Part shown: positions 1 through 12,801 of the stretch, piece after piece
How the letters are laid out: each line of letters opens with the position of its first letter
Numbering within the stretch: the first letter of the stretch is position 1
Source: Climacium dendroides
Lineage: Eukaryota; Streptophyta; Bryopsida; Hypnales; Climaciaceae
Length of the DNA: 64,000 nt
Reading direction: 5' to 3'
NCBI GenBank assembly: GCA_950106755.1
Contig: OX467091.1
Span: forward strand, 6,527,538 to 6,591,537
Made by a program: the position numbers and the translations under genes
The notes under the pieces: model-generated
The model's input: only the letters and a program-made list of their open reading frames with translations
Database searches by the model: none
What the model was told of the DNA's origin: nothing

Positions 1-336
1 CATCAATATACAAGCAAATGTGTCCTAAAGCACAACCTTGTTTCGGAGGAACAACATAAAGTGTTACAAAATGAAGTTTGCATCCTAAGGTTGATCTGTC
101 ATTTGAAACACCCAAATATAATTTCCATTAAAGATATCCTAGAAGATGACACTTCTATAAATATAGTGATGAAACTTTGTGAAGGGGGAGAGTTCTATAA
201 TCATGTTCTTGAATGTGGTGCTTTTGAAGAGCCTAAAGCCACAAGAATGATCAAAGAAGTTGTTTGTGCTATCAAGGCATGTCATAACCTTGGTATTGTT
301 CATAAAGATTTGAAGCTCAAAAATTTGTTGTTTAAA
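1..336 (+). pseudogene. CDPK-like protein kinase fragment (N-lobe to catalytic loop)
   Basis: Frame 1 is open from the first base and reads as the kinase N-lobe through the catalytic loop: the hinge-side block (INIVMKLCEGGEF), the helix block (VVCAIKACHNLGIVH) and a degenerate catalytic loop VHKDLKLKNLL. It matches the two kinase copies at 43.4 and 54.4 kb but is clearly more diverged. In those copies the loop is HRDLKLENLL, so here the HRD arginine and the conserved glutamate are both lysine. Similarity stops abruptly near base 336, before the DFG motif and the C-lobe, and the upstream part lies outside the window. It is a truncated, probably non-functional relic of the same kinase family. 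Confidence 0.8.
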
Positions 337-515
337 ACACTTTTTGTAATAGCCTTTCCGTTTGCCTCAATTCCACATTGGAAGGGACATCCATAGTGCT
401 TCACCAAATACGCATGCCACCAATATTTGTCGCCTGGTGGAGGTAGTGCATAGTCAGAAGAGTCAACAACACCTTCTTTTAAACCTATTGCCAATTCTAT
501 AGCTTTGTTGTACAT
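337..515 (-). other. Coding-like minus-strand segment, unidentified
   Basis: Immediately after the kinase similarity ends, the minus strand is open with an ordinary amino-acid composition (for example SDYALPPPGDKYWWHAYLV, then a CPFQCGIEANGKAIT stretch). This is less AT-driven than neighbouring frames, so it may be an exon or relic of another gene fused to the kinase fragment. I do not recognise the family. It could still be a chance open frame. Confidence 0.25.
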
Positions 516-3500
516 TCCAAAAACTTATGCCACTTCTGAAAAATACAGTACAATAGTCCTACACTTGGTCTTTTTGGAGATTAAAGAATCTTTTTTTCTC
601 ACTTACAGAAATTTGTTTTGAAGACAACTTTGACATTTGTGATTTACTAAAAACACTACTATTCCAACACTACAATATTCATTAAAAAGCATAGAATACA
701 ACTCTGTGAAAATGAAACCAGATTTCTTACAATTCAAGTTGCAGACATCGGCGTGTAACCAACTAACAATATTCATTCAAAATTCCATTTCAAACAAGAT
801 GGACTTGAATGCTTCTCCACTTTGGTTGATTGTTGAGCTCTTAATTGTTGACCTCAGATTGTAATCATACTATCACAATTAATCTCATCATATACAGTAC
901 CACCTGTGAGTGCTACACACTACACACCACAATGTCCAGGTGAAATAGCAACAAAAAGGCAAGGAAAGAAAAAAATAACAATTCCCAGTTCCAATTAACT
1001 CTGAGTGGTTTCAATGTACAATACACGAACATCCTCATTACCTAAATCTAAATATTTTACTTGATCTTTGTTCGTTGTCCATTATCTGTTGTCAAGTTAG
1101 CGGCCGCTTCATTTTAAATTAAATTAAAGGAAATACATGAAAGTAACTGATACTTATAACATCAATTTCACTGTAAAGTTTAGTTTTGGCTTTTTGTATG
1201 TGAAAACTAAATTAATATTTCATCAAAACCTAATAATTATAATGATCTTCCTACCTTATAGCTAGCAAAAACAGAATTTACCTTCCCCATAATTATAACT
1301 TGATTTCCTTTGTAATCTCACATTATACATAATTACCATCTTCACCCCCCTGCATATAGCATTGATACTCTTATATTTCATACATTACACCAAAAATCTC
1401 ATCATTCTTTGGAACTTAAACAAAATTATCTAAGAATATAATGCAAGAAGATCAACAATGTCCTCTATTTCTTAAACTAGCACACAACATTTCATAAAGA
1501 GACTATGATTTCAACTTCAACAATATAAAATAATATTTGCTACTAGGCTATTCTTGATGGAAACCTCCCACAATTGTCAAATGCATGTTAGTATTTCAAG
1601 AACTTCTAAAATTGAGTTCACTTGCCAATATACCGTTCTACCAATATAATAAGAACCTTTCAATTCAACAAAGCATTATTGTTCTTGGATGACACTCTTT
1701 TCAAAGATTAAAAAGTGAAAAAAATACATAATCAACTCGGGATCATAGATAAGTTGGACCAGCGCCATAATGTCCTCTGACAAGTAGAAATAAGTATGAC
1801 TCTACATTACTTTAGGGAAACCAAGTGACTTAAAAAATTCCAACAAATTTCAATTAAAACAATTAATTGTTTGAACAATTTACTATCATAGCTCCAATCT
1901 TCATATTGTTATCTATCACATACACATCAATTAAATGGAACATAATAGATAGATAGTACAATAAATTACATTGCAAATTCATACAGATATTGGAAATACC
2001 AATATGTTTCTCGTCTATCACAAACAAGATAGTTCTTTTTTACAAAATTTGTTTGGTTTAAAACAATCAAAATTCTTTTGATCATATCTTATACCCCTTC
2101 TGCACTCAAAATACACATAAGTAAACAAAAAATAAATTCCATTTTCTTGCCATTTTGTAAAAGCTTTCCTTTTATATTCCACCAAATCTACTTCCCATTT
2201 GTGAGTTACTCTAAATTCCCAAATTATTATGTTACTTTCATTCCCTAACTCACCTACTTCCTCAAAATAATTTCATTTTCAAACTCCTTTCTTTCAATAC
2301 TATGTAGTTCATTACATAAAAACATTTTCAAACTCAGAACTACACTTCTTCAATTTCAAAGATGGCCTAGAAAATTGCACTTAATTAAATAAGACAACAC
2401 ATAATTCTCTACCTTTCATCATATAGTCAATACTAATGAAAATTATTGGACCTTAAAGAAAAATTAGCAACCCCAAAGAGTGAACATTTCAAAAAATAAA
2501 AATAAAACTTCATTTGTAGTATGCCCTCCAAAGCTGCATTTTCATACAATGATGATTGAAGACAGACTATATAAAACTTATGACTAGCACCTTTCTTCAA
2601 ACAAACCCAAATTAACCACATTCAATTTTCTTACTGTACATTTTGGATAATGGTTTCAAACAAACACTATTTTCAAGCAACACATAGATTCAAACTACAA
2701 GTGTTGATATCATAATTTGTGTAAGCTTTGTCAAAGCTTTCCAAAAATATTTTATAGAATGATTTGATAAGTACCATTCCATTCATTTTTCACTTCTCTA
2801 CAATTTCTAATTTTCTCATTCACATTCAAATATAAAGAACTTTATTGTTGAAATACTAAATCTATCTACATGAATATCATTATAAAAGTTATGAAGTTTA
2901 ATTTCTAATCCACATTGTAATGATTTCTAACTATGTACTATTAGCTTTCTAGTTTTGCATTGTACCAATTAAAAGCCTCAAAACAATACTTCAAAAATTG
3001 ACAACATAGTTTTGTACATGTGCCCTCCTAAAAAGTGACCCACAAATTAAATTATTGAGTAATTAAACCATAGAATATGGTCATATGAATTGGTGCTCCT
3101 TTCTCCCAATACTAGTTATTTTATATGAGTTTATGAATTCATTCAATTGGTACTTATACAAATTCATTACAACAATCAAATTAGAATTGACGAACTTGCT
3201 ATAAACAATTCTACAATAATCTTACATTTGCAAATTTGGTGACAAAGACTTTCCTAAGTAAAAGTCTCCTACCTCTCACTTACTGATATTAAGCAATGCT
3301 TCTGCCGTTCCATTCTTATATTCTACAAAAAAAATTGAGGAGCCCATGCTGCTTTCAGTTCATTACTTCCAAATCAAACTTAATCAAGACTTCTTGATAT
3401 TTCTAATATCATGAGCAATACATTTGGCTTTCTAAAATTTTACTAACAATTTTCCTTAATGTAATTCACAAAGTAACAAAAAACAACATTAATTTTATTT

Positions 3501-4284
3501 TCCATATTCAGTGATTGGATTCTATGGGTTTCATTTGCATTGGTGATTGCTAACAAAAATAACAATGAAGAACAACTAGCGTATACTGTGTCAAAATAGA
3601 CTTGGACAATGCATTCAACAATTTTAATTCAAGAAATAATCTTCCTACAACTATTTTCAATTTCCAAAGATATATTGGTTACCTTCAACTTTATGAATTC
3701 TCCACTGCATCTACTTTTCTTGGAATAAAATAACTACTTCCCAATTCGTAATTGTAAGCCTATGGAATCCCAAAATTGGTAATGAATTGTTGTCCCCTCT
3801 CAAACTTGCGCTTTTATTGATCATTCATGATCATTCATGCATCCCAGATCTACAAATAATTTTCATTTAAACGAAATCCCATTGACAAATGTAGACAATA
3901 TCATGGATTAATGCAAATCTCATTTGTACATATATGCGGTTTGACATCTTTTTCATTTTGGCCATTGTTGTCTTCTTCCATTTAGGCTTGACCTCGCTCA
4001 ATGTAACTACAACACATTCTTCCAAATTTGTGTCCTCTTCTTTGCTCAAATTCCTCCAGTCTTATTCCTTGTCATTCATGGATTTGTATTGCAATTATGA
4101 AATACACTCTTTAACCCCCATGGACTTTGCAGGTGTTGATGTAGATTTGTCTTAAAAAAAAATGAAGAAGTCTTTTTACAAGGCATTGATGCGCTTCTGG
4201 CTCCATTTCACATGTCCTCCCAGTAATTCGTCACATTCCATTTATCCCCAACTGCTATCTCATTTCTATTGCTTGTTTGCGTAG
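516..4284. other. Gene-free AT-rich intergenic DNA
   Basis: Very AT-rich sequence with frequent stops in all frames. No recognisable protein, tRNA, terminal repeat or array was seen. The short frames at 2433-2621 and 3867-4155 have low-complexity compositions and no family resemblance. Confidence 0.6.
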
Positions 4285-4547
4285 ATTGTCCCTACAAGCT
4301 TCGTCAAAGCACATGGTGACAAATTCAAGAGCAATGTCCTCTTAGGTTGGAGCCAAACCAAAACCTACTAGCTAGTGAAAGTCAATGTGTACATGATGAA
4401 GAATTATGCACACGTCTCATTCAAAGGTGGATGGAAGGAATTTGCATTCTACCACAATATTGAAGAAAGGGACCGCATGAAGTTTGAATTAGTGGACTAT
4501 TCTTGCTTCAATGTTTTTCTAGCTACTGATAATGATGGTCAAAACTA
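4285..4547 (+). pseudogene. B3 DNA-binding domain exon (REM-like), disrupted by a stop codon
   Basis: One frame reads as most of a plant B3 domain. It starts IVPTSFVKAHGDKF (the strand-1/helix region), continues through NVLLGWSQTKTY, then SFKGGWKEFAFYHNIE, and ends DRMKFELVDYSCFNVFLA. The GWKEFA block followed by a Phe-Glu-Leu block is the B3 signature, seen in REM, ABI3 and ARF-type transcription factors. A TTGCGTAG acceptor-like site directly precedes the domain, so it was probably an exon. A TAG at 4369-4371 interrupts the domain in frame, and the expected GD of the (E)GD turn reads RD. The frame ends with TAA at 4545-4547. No partner exons were recognised. It is most likely a dead B3 gene fragment. 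Confidence 0.7.
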
Positions 4548-7500
4548 ACGCTAAACTTTAGATAAGTTCTACAATGATGACAACAATGAGTTGTCGACTT
4601 CTTGCATGCATCATACTCTCATACTCTCATAGACAAAGCTCGTTCATACTCCAACTTTGATTTATGCAATTTGTAAGTGAATGCACAAAACCTCAATTAG
4701 GCGCCATGGAACTCTTTGTTCCACATAGTAGCGTCTATGTGCAAATTTAACAAACCCGTAGGCTATTGTAGATACACTTAATACTATTATAGAGTTTTCC
4801 TAGGTTAGGCTTATGATGCTAACCATTATAACTGTTGAATAATAGAACTATGTTGAAGACTAGAGGCTATTCACACACCTTGTATCTTGAGGTACACTAC
4901 TTCCAAAACTTCAGAATGCAAGAATTATCACTTACTTCCTTACAACTCTTAGCAGATGTATGTTATTCCATCTGTTTTTGAAAGATAATTTTACACTGCA
5001 ACATGAATCCAAGGCTACTCTTACCATTATGGTTGACATATGTTCCTAAAGTTTGTGAAGCACACCATATTCATATATACTCCAAATTCTACTTAGTCTT
5101 CTTGCAAAACACATTCTGCAACCACTCCACACTACATTATAATAGCATCCATAAACCAAAATACGCGCATGGTCTCTTTATGTACCATAGATTCAATATG
5201 TATACCAAGATTACCTTCCTTACAATTGATATGTTTGATAAGCAATTGGTATTTGTTGATTATGACGATGGACAGGTCTATTTGCCTCATTAACTCTCTT
5301 TTGCTTAAGATCCTACAAAAACAAGGTGACCCATGTTCAACAATGAACTAGTTGTTCCGCCTCCTAGAAAAGGTAATCATCTTCCAACCTCATTACAAAT
5401 TCTTTGAGATTTAAAAAATTAAATCTTCTTATTGCTTCCTAATAAACAAATTAATATATCCATAGTCTTGATTATTTCCATAGACACAAAAACATTAATG
5501 AATAATAAACTTCCTTTTTCTAGTCCTCAACACGTTCAAAGGAACATGCAACATTAGTTAGAGAGATTCAAGTCACTAGTTACAGAAGAGAAGGCAATGG
5601 AAGCAAAAATGAGAATAATAATACTACCTCATTTATAGGTACGATTCTTGAAGAAAATCGAAGTGGTCTATAGCAGCATGCAATTCATGAGGATGTGATT
5701 TGACCTCTATATACTCTTCTTTCATTTCAATTTAAATGATTGTCTTCAGTTTCACTTCATCGTTGTTCTGCAAATAACCTTTAAGTTGCATCCAAAGCCA
5801 TGAATTTTAATCTTCGTCACTACAATCTAAGTACTCACTACATACATATTAACTTTAAATCACATAAACCTCTAAGACATGACAAAAACATGAGTAAGCA
5901 ATGTTAAATGGATAGAGCAGTAAAATGGATAACATACTGGGGATATCTATTCTTCATCAATATATGCAATGAGTTTATGATTAAACAATACCAAAAGCAT
6001 TCATGGCATACAAGTACATTGAAGCAAAGACAAAAAAATCATTTACAACTACTGAAATTGTGAAACAAGTGCAATAAAGACCAATGTTAAATAAAAAAGA
6101 AGAATTTCTTTATGACTAAGGTGGAGAAATGAAATACCCATTCATAGCTACTGTAAGAAAATTCCATATGCAGAATTCCAAAATGCACAACAACTACATC
6201 TTTGTACCCAGTCACACAAAATTACATCACACCTTGTGCCTTTCAAGTGAGGGATTAAATGACAAGTTCAGATATCTGCATGAAACTCCAGTGCAGTTGT
6301 CTACGCATATTCAACCTATCTAAAATACAATATATCAACAATATCTACTAGTTTCAATTTGCTCGATCTTGACTACACTTGTCTTTGAAGTTGCCTCAAT
6401 TATATCAAGATATGTATCACGCTCACCTAAGGACCATTCTACAAAAAAATGAGTTCCACATTGCTCAACCTCGGTATGAACTTCACTTAAAGGTTGATGG
6501 AGATTTTTATAGACTTCTTTGAAGTAGGCAAGAAGTTGTTGACAACACTAAGGCAAGAAGTTATGGAACAATTTTGTTGATCACAATGAAATGCATTATA
6601 ACCTATCTTGCTATTGAACACCATCTCCTACACTAAACTAGCACTATGAACAACTTTAAATCTTCAACTTCAAATTCTGTTGGAACATTATGGGGTTTCA
6701 TAATGACATACTACAACAATTATTCAATGCTAAAAACCATGAACATTTGCTAAGATGAAAAATGAAAGTCCCAAAACAACACTTGTCTATCTTCATGCAT
6801 ACACATCCAATTTCTTGTCATGTATGGGTATGCCCAATATAGTAACAAAATTATAAAAAAACAACATACAAACAAATTAAACAATGGAAAGAAATCATAA
6901 TTTTTGAAATTCATAATGTTATCTTCCAATCATCCATTAACAGAAGTGGAACTCGTTGGTTCATAGGACTAAACTCCAAAAGACATGCATTCACTGGAAT
7001 AAAGACATGACAAGAGGTGCTTATTATTCAAAGCTACACAATGGAAGTCAAAGATTTTCATCCAAAGTTCACGAGAGAAAACTTCATTTACATGATTCCA
7101 CCACTTGGAAATACATCGCCAAGCCTTCGGAAATGAATGTCCTAGGGTACATAATTTCTACCACAAGAATCTTCTACATTGACATATGTTGCTCATATTT
7201 GGAAAGCCTTTTCACACATAAGAAAGTCCATGACAAAACCACCGCAAAGATAATTTTCCACCTTTCACATCATTTGCACAATTAATAACAAATCCACTTA
7301 AAGCTAAAGAAAGGTACCTCGTATGAGCCCCTCATTTTCACATTCCAACCATTAGGAAGACACGGGTCTTCAATGAACAACAACCCACAATTTTAATAGG
7401 TACTTGAATTCTTACATCCTACAAATATGTACAAATATCTCCCTCTAATTAATTATGAACTATTAATGTGAGCTATGAAACATAGAGTGTGTAGGCAATA

Positions 7501-8936
7501 AACATCCATGATATTGAGGGACTAACATCTACTAAACTATAGAAAAACAATTCTTGAATGACATCATCAACCATAAACCTTGAGTACGGCTTATTATAGA
7601 CTACAACTCTGTGCTTGGTAATGGCAATATAAAAACTCTATTCAATTATATGAATGCATAAATCCTTAACAACTTCTATACAAAACTGCCAAGTGTCCAT
7701 TATTCTCTTCAGAAGAGTTAGTTTTTCAAAGTGCTACAAAGGTACTGGTTACACTAAAAAACACATAATGAATCCATGTTGCTAATTTGCTATAAGCGAG
7801 TTCTCAAGCGCTGCAATTCTATAAATTGTTGGATTGGTAATCATCCTTCAACAAAATAAGATTTTCAACATAAATCATATCCCGACATAAATGGATTCAA
7901 TTCTCTAAACTAATCCCTTTCTAAAACATATGAATGACCCCTTATAATATCTACAAACATCATTCAACACCAAAAAAGCCATATTCATTATATTGAAACT
8001 TTTCGCAATTTCATTTTTATCTTGGACTCAAAGATAAACCGCTTTATTTTTTTATTAGTATTTTTTTATAAATAAGTAACAACACCAAGTTTTAAAATTT
8101 TATTTTAGAACCACTATTTGAACATTATTTATTTTTAGTTTCAATTATTATTTATGTAAATGAATTTATAATATCTAGCATTCTGTTTCAAAATCTGCGA
8201 AAAGTCTCAATATAACAAATATGGCCTTCAAACATCATATAGTCTATATCATATCACAAACAATTTCATAGAAAAATTGAGAACAAGTACTTCACCCTAA
8301 TACTTTGCATTCTTTGACATTAGTGAGAAATTAGCAATTACATGAACTACGAGGTTTTTGTTTCTTGCTAAATGTCTACAATGACTTGAACCTCATTACT
8401 AGCTACTATAAGAACATGTGTCATTCATCTTATGTACATTTCTTGCATAGAAGCACTGAGATTGCTTTTCCTCCAACCTTCACCTTCTTCTAAGTCAATG
8501 TGCCCTTTAACTACTCATGAGGACACTTCCTCATGCATAGTTTTTGTTTCAATGGATTTACCTATTGCATATTGTACCAAAATGCACAAAATAAGACTAT
8601 CATTAAGCACAACAACTCCAAGTACTATGCATATGAAAAAAAGGCAATTTATTTTCACAACTCGACTCCAAGCTTGGAATTGCACATAGTATTTTCAATT
8701 CACTTTGGTAATAATTCTTACCGACCTTTGATCATTGTCCTTACTTTTATGTACTTTTAAGTTATATAGCAATACTATCCTAGATGAAGACACCTTTGTA
8801 GCATTAGCTCTGATGCTTTGAAGTTCAACTTCAAGTTTGGCAATATATTTATCTTTTGACAAAGTTTTGGACTCAACAAGCGCAAGTTCTCTTCGGACCG
8901 TGCCACTTCCTCTTGGAATCGTGTCCCTAAATTTTC
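4548..8936. other. Gene-poor AT-rich intergenic DNA
   Basis: No gene could be identified. Open stretches at 5003-5293, 6129-6323, 6956-7285 and 8432-8760 (plus strand) show no recognisable motif. The 5003-5293 frame lies about 450 bases downstream of the B3 relic and could be a decayed exon of the same gene, but nothing in it proves that. No terminal repeats or arrays were seen. Confidence 0.5.
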
Positions 8937-9439
8937 CTAAATTCCAAATGATGATACATTTGTCTTCACAATTATCAAATTATATTTTTCATAAGGTTTT
9001 AGTGCTACAAAAAACCACAGACCAATATGTTTCTTGCAAACAAATACTTTTGTGTTTTGAAAATTTACCTCCAATGCAAAAATCCAACAAGCTTCCTTCC
9101 TATCATTGTGGCCTTTATCTCTGCTGTATTTTTCCACTTGACTTTGAGGTGATTGTATTTGCATAGAGTGTTCCTCTTTAATGTCATTAGCAAATCTCTT
9201 ACTGTCTTTCTTTGAAATTTTACATCCTTCCAAATTATTTTTCCATATCCTTTGTCATGTTGCATTTCTTCTGCCACTTCATCAGGGTTCAATGACTTGC
9301 TACATAGTTGCTCCAATCTTTGTTGTACTCCGCTCACACTAGATGCACCCATTCTTTCCAACATCCGACAACATCTATTAGCATAGTGTCCATGTTTTGT
9401 TTTGTTCTCTCTTTGCTTACTACTAATGAGCTTTTCCAA
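8937..9439 (-). other. Possible decayed coding region, family unknown
   Basis: Two overlapping minus-strand frames (9439-9065 and 9233-8937) have lysine/glutamate-rich but non-repetitive composition, for example CCRMLERMGASSVSGVQQRL and EQLCSKSLNPDEVAEEM in the first. Either could be a remnant of a real protein with a frameshift where they overlap. I recognise no domain. A transposon-encoded protein is possible given the CACTA element 1.2 kb downstream, but that is a guess. Confidence 0.25.
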
Positions 9440-10597
9440 TCTTTTCTAAATCTTGGCATCAAAACTTAGTACTGGTTGCTTTCTTTTGTTTCTGATATAT
9501 GCTATATGCTCTATCTTTTTTTCTTGTTACTACCTTACCAAGCAAACCTCTCAAATAGTCTTGATTGAGATCTTCAAAATACTCGAAATTATCATTTAGG
9601 CAATCCTTCAATATTCACATGTCTTCATAGGTTTGTTTACAAATGTGGGTGCATGATGGATCTAGCCATGCGGCTAACGCATTCACTTTTGTAATTTACA
9701 TTGACCTACTAGGTCCATAAGGTATTATTTCAACTTTTAGTATTAGATAGAATGGTTTTTTTACCTACTCTTTGTTGTTCTGATCTTTCACCTTTACAAA
9801 TTACAAACTTATAGCCTCTTATTTTTATCTCCATTGATGAAGACGACAACTCAATGTCTTTTGTCTTCCCACTCTAGTCACCCCTTTCAATTTGAAAGGT
9901 TCCATCCTCCAATGATGGCAGCAAAGAAATAGAAGGTGACCTCGATTTATTATAACTTGGATTCCTTGTATCATGTTTTCATTTTTGTTCAAGTGGAGAA
10001 TACCTTGGGTTTTTATAGCGACTATCAATATATGATGAATCCTTGCTTCCCCAACGCAATCATTCCATAGTATTCTCTTTTCCTTGATCTTGAATACCTA
10101 TAGAAAAATAAGTCTTACAATCGTTAGGTATGATCGTGCTAGTCTATTTTATTTAATTTTGTCTCTATGCGCTTATTTGTAGTTTAATTATGAAATTAAA
10201 ATGCATGTGTTTACTCTTTCAATGACATTCCTAGTACAATATGAAATAATCTCTATCAATGTATAGAGAACAAACTAACTTTTATAGATTTCTCTTCTAT
10301 GATCTCATATCATATGTGCTTTCAAAAAATAAAAGCACATCATCGACATGACTAAGTTCAAGATTAGGAGAGGTTGGATTTGCAAACTATATAGGATCTT
10401 GTCCGCTACACAAAATTGCAACATATCTACTTTGTAGTATGTACCCTTCCTTGAGTAATCTCCTCTTTATTCATATCTTGGACTCGTTGAAGGACTTCAT
10501 TACGGACTTGCTGCTTATACTCTTTGAATTTTGCTAGGTGGATGATCATATTGGCTTCTTTGCATGCCTTCATAAGATGAGGAAAATAATCATGTTG
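9440..10597. other. AT-rich spacer, nothing recognised
   Basis: No gene or structured repeat was found. A minus-strand frame at 9825-10028 has no recognisable features. Confidence 0.4.
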
Positions 10598-11079
10598 CAT
10601 TACAAGAAATCTTGTATTTTATGACTGCAAAAATATGAGTGAGGATGACTGGTGACTGTTTGTAGTCATATTTTTGAAGGTAAAAAAAATATGACTGCAA
10701 ATATAACTGCGAATTGTATTTTAGCCTTATACATCATGGCCATATAACATATGGCCATTGGAAACACCAAAATACTTCATAGAGAACGGTAGGGAACATA
10801 TTTAGGAAATGCCCAGTCATATTTTCTAATCATATTTATTCTTTAGTCATATTTTGCAATCACATCTCCATGATAGTAAGATTTTTTCTTTTAGGGCAGC
10901 CCCAAAACAATTTGGGTAGGGAATATGTTTAGAAAGTACCTAGTCATATTTTGTAGTCATATTTTTTTAAAGTCACTTTTTGTAGTTGCCACTAATTTAG
11001 GTTTTAAAACCCTAACCGCCACTAAATTAGGATTTTGAAACCCTAGCCACCACTTTTTGTAGCCACTCCTCTTTTTGCC

Positions 11080-11709
11080 CCTTCTTCTTTCTTTTTTGTT
11101 CCTTCTTCTTTGTTTTTGTTGCTTCTTAAGTTTTGTTTCTTGTTGCCTCTTAGGTTTTGCTTCTTTTTGCTTTTTCTTACTTCTTCTCGCTTCTTAGGTT
11201 TTGTTTCTTCTTCCTACTTAGCTTTTGCTTTTTCTTTTTTCTTAGATTTTGATTTTTTTTCCTACTTAGCTTTTTCTTTTTCTTTTTTCTTAGATTTTGC
11301 TTCTTCTTGCCTTTTAACTTTTATTTCTTTCTTAACTTTTGTTTCTTAGGTTTTGCTTTTTTTTCTTTCTTAGATTTTGCTTTTTCTTCCTTCTTAAGTT
11401 TTACTTTTTTTCCTTCTTAGATTTCGCTCCTTCTTCCTTCTTAGATTTTGCTCTTTCTTCCTTCTTAAATTTTGCTCCTTCTTTCTTAGATTTTGTTTTT
11501 TCTTGCCTCCTAACTTTTGCTTCTTCTTCCATCTTAAATTTTGTTTCTTCTTCCATTTTAGATTTTACTTCTTCTTGCCTCCTAAATTTTTCTTCTTCTT
11601 CCATTTTAAGTTTTGCTTCTTCTTCCATCTTAGATTTTGCTTCTTTTTGCTTTTTAACTATTGTTTCTTCTTCCTTCTTAGATTTTGCTTCTTCTTGCCT
11701 TCTAGTCAT
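11080..11709 (-). repeat. 24-bp tandem array encoding an 8-residue K/E-rich repeat
   Basis: Inside the CACTA element, pyrimidine-rich units of about 24 bp repeat through this span. On the minus strand they stay open from 11709 to 11401 and read as octads such as KSKMEEET, KFKMEEEA, KSKKEEGA and KFRRQEEV, a highly charged, probably helical or coiled-coil repeat. The plus strand reads as F/L/S-rich shadow frames. Because 24 is a multiple of three, the repeat preserves frame however many units are gained or lost. No start context or flanking domain shows that it is translated. Confidence 0.7.
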
Positions 11710-11985
11710 ATTTTGCAGTCATAATGTCACTTAGTTTTTGCTTCTTCTTTTTTGCTATTTTTCACTTTTTGCTTCTTAATCCCTCTATCATCATTGTTAT
11801 TTTTTGGGGTTATTTATAATTTTTGAATATATAATGTATATAACTTTTTTTTATCTTAAACATGTCTACATATTTTATATTAATCATATGTATTCATAAA
11901 ATATGTAGACATGTCTTAATCATATGTATTCATTTTTAATTAAATGAATTTTCTTACTTAACTATTAAATTATGTTGATGTATGA

Positions 11986-12518
11986 CTACACATAGTCATT
12001 TTACAAATCATCAAAAAATATGACTAAAAAGAATTGTTTTACACATCATTCAAAAATATGACTAGGAAAAGTCATATTTCACGTTACTAAAAAATATGAC
12101 TCATCATAATCATATTCCTCATCAACCAAACACATGACTCATCGTAGTCATATTCCATGTCATCTAAAAATATGACTCATCATAGTCACATTTTACATGA
12201 ATAAAAAATATGACTCATTGTAGTCATATTCCGTGTCATTTAAAAATATGACTCACTGCAGTTATATTCTATATCACTACAAAATATGACTCAAAAGACT
12301 TGCTCAAAAGAGTCATATTTCATGTCACTGTAAAATATGACTCACCGTAGTCATATTCCATGTCATCAAAAAATATGACTCCTTACAGTCATATTCCACG
12401 TCATTGCAAAATATGATTTACCGCAATCATATTCCACATCATTGCTAAATATGACTCACTACAGTCATATTCCATGTCATTAAAAAATATGAGTCACCAT
12501 AGTCATATTCCATGTAGG
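11986..12518. repeat. Tandem array of about 38-bp units built on TATGACTCAT / AGTCATATTCC
   Basis: Around 13 imperfect units each contain ATATGACT followed by its inverted form AGTCATAT, so every unit is a small palindrome. The core is the same as the subterminal motif of the surrounding CACTA element, so the array is probably an amplification of those binding-type motifs. Unit length varies by a few bases. Confidence 0.8.
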
Positions 12519-12801
12519 ATTTTTTTGTTTGCCCGGATAACTCAAGAAAAAGTCAAGACCCCCCTATGATAGTCAAAGTATATGCCATGTTGGCATACTA
12601 TGGCTAAATATGGATATTTATACCCTTCAATCCGTATGACTGCCAATATGATTGATGTCTAAAGTGACTGCTTTAAAATGATTAGAGTTAGTCATTTTTG
12701 AGTCATCTACAGTGATTTCTGCATGAGTCATATTTTTTGATTTTACGACTCATTGCAGTCATATTTTGCAGTCATAAAACACTGCTTTTGTTGTAGTGTT
12801 G

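Larger units (their letters stand above)
10598..12798. mobile_element. Non-autonomous CACTA (EnSpm/CMC) DNA transposon, 2.2 kb
   Basis: The left end reads CATTACAAGAAAT and the right end, reverse-complemented, reads CACTACAACAAAA. Both match the CACTACAAGAAA-type termini of plant CACTA elements, with one changed base at the left end. A 3-bp target duplication, TTG, flanks it (10595-10597 and 12799-12801), as expected for CACTA. Subterminal repeats of the type ATGACTGCAAA recur in both orientations near each end, resembling the short subterminal motifs bound by the element's own transposition protein. The 2201-bp interior encodes no transposase and instead holds two tandem arrays (listed separately). 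It is therefore non-autonomous. Confidence 0.85.

Noticed and set aside
11110..11734. Plus-strand F/L/S-rich frames resembling membrane proteins
   Set aside because: They are translations of the pyrimidine-rich 24-bp tandem array; hydrophobicity comes from TTC/CTT repeats.
11986..12518. CRISPR-like array
   Set aside because: Spacers are not unique and unit ends drift; it is a degenerate satellite inside a CACTA element in eukaryotic DNA.
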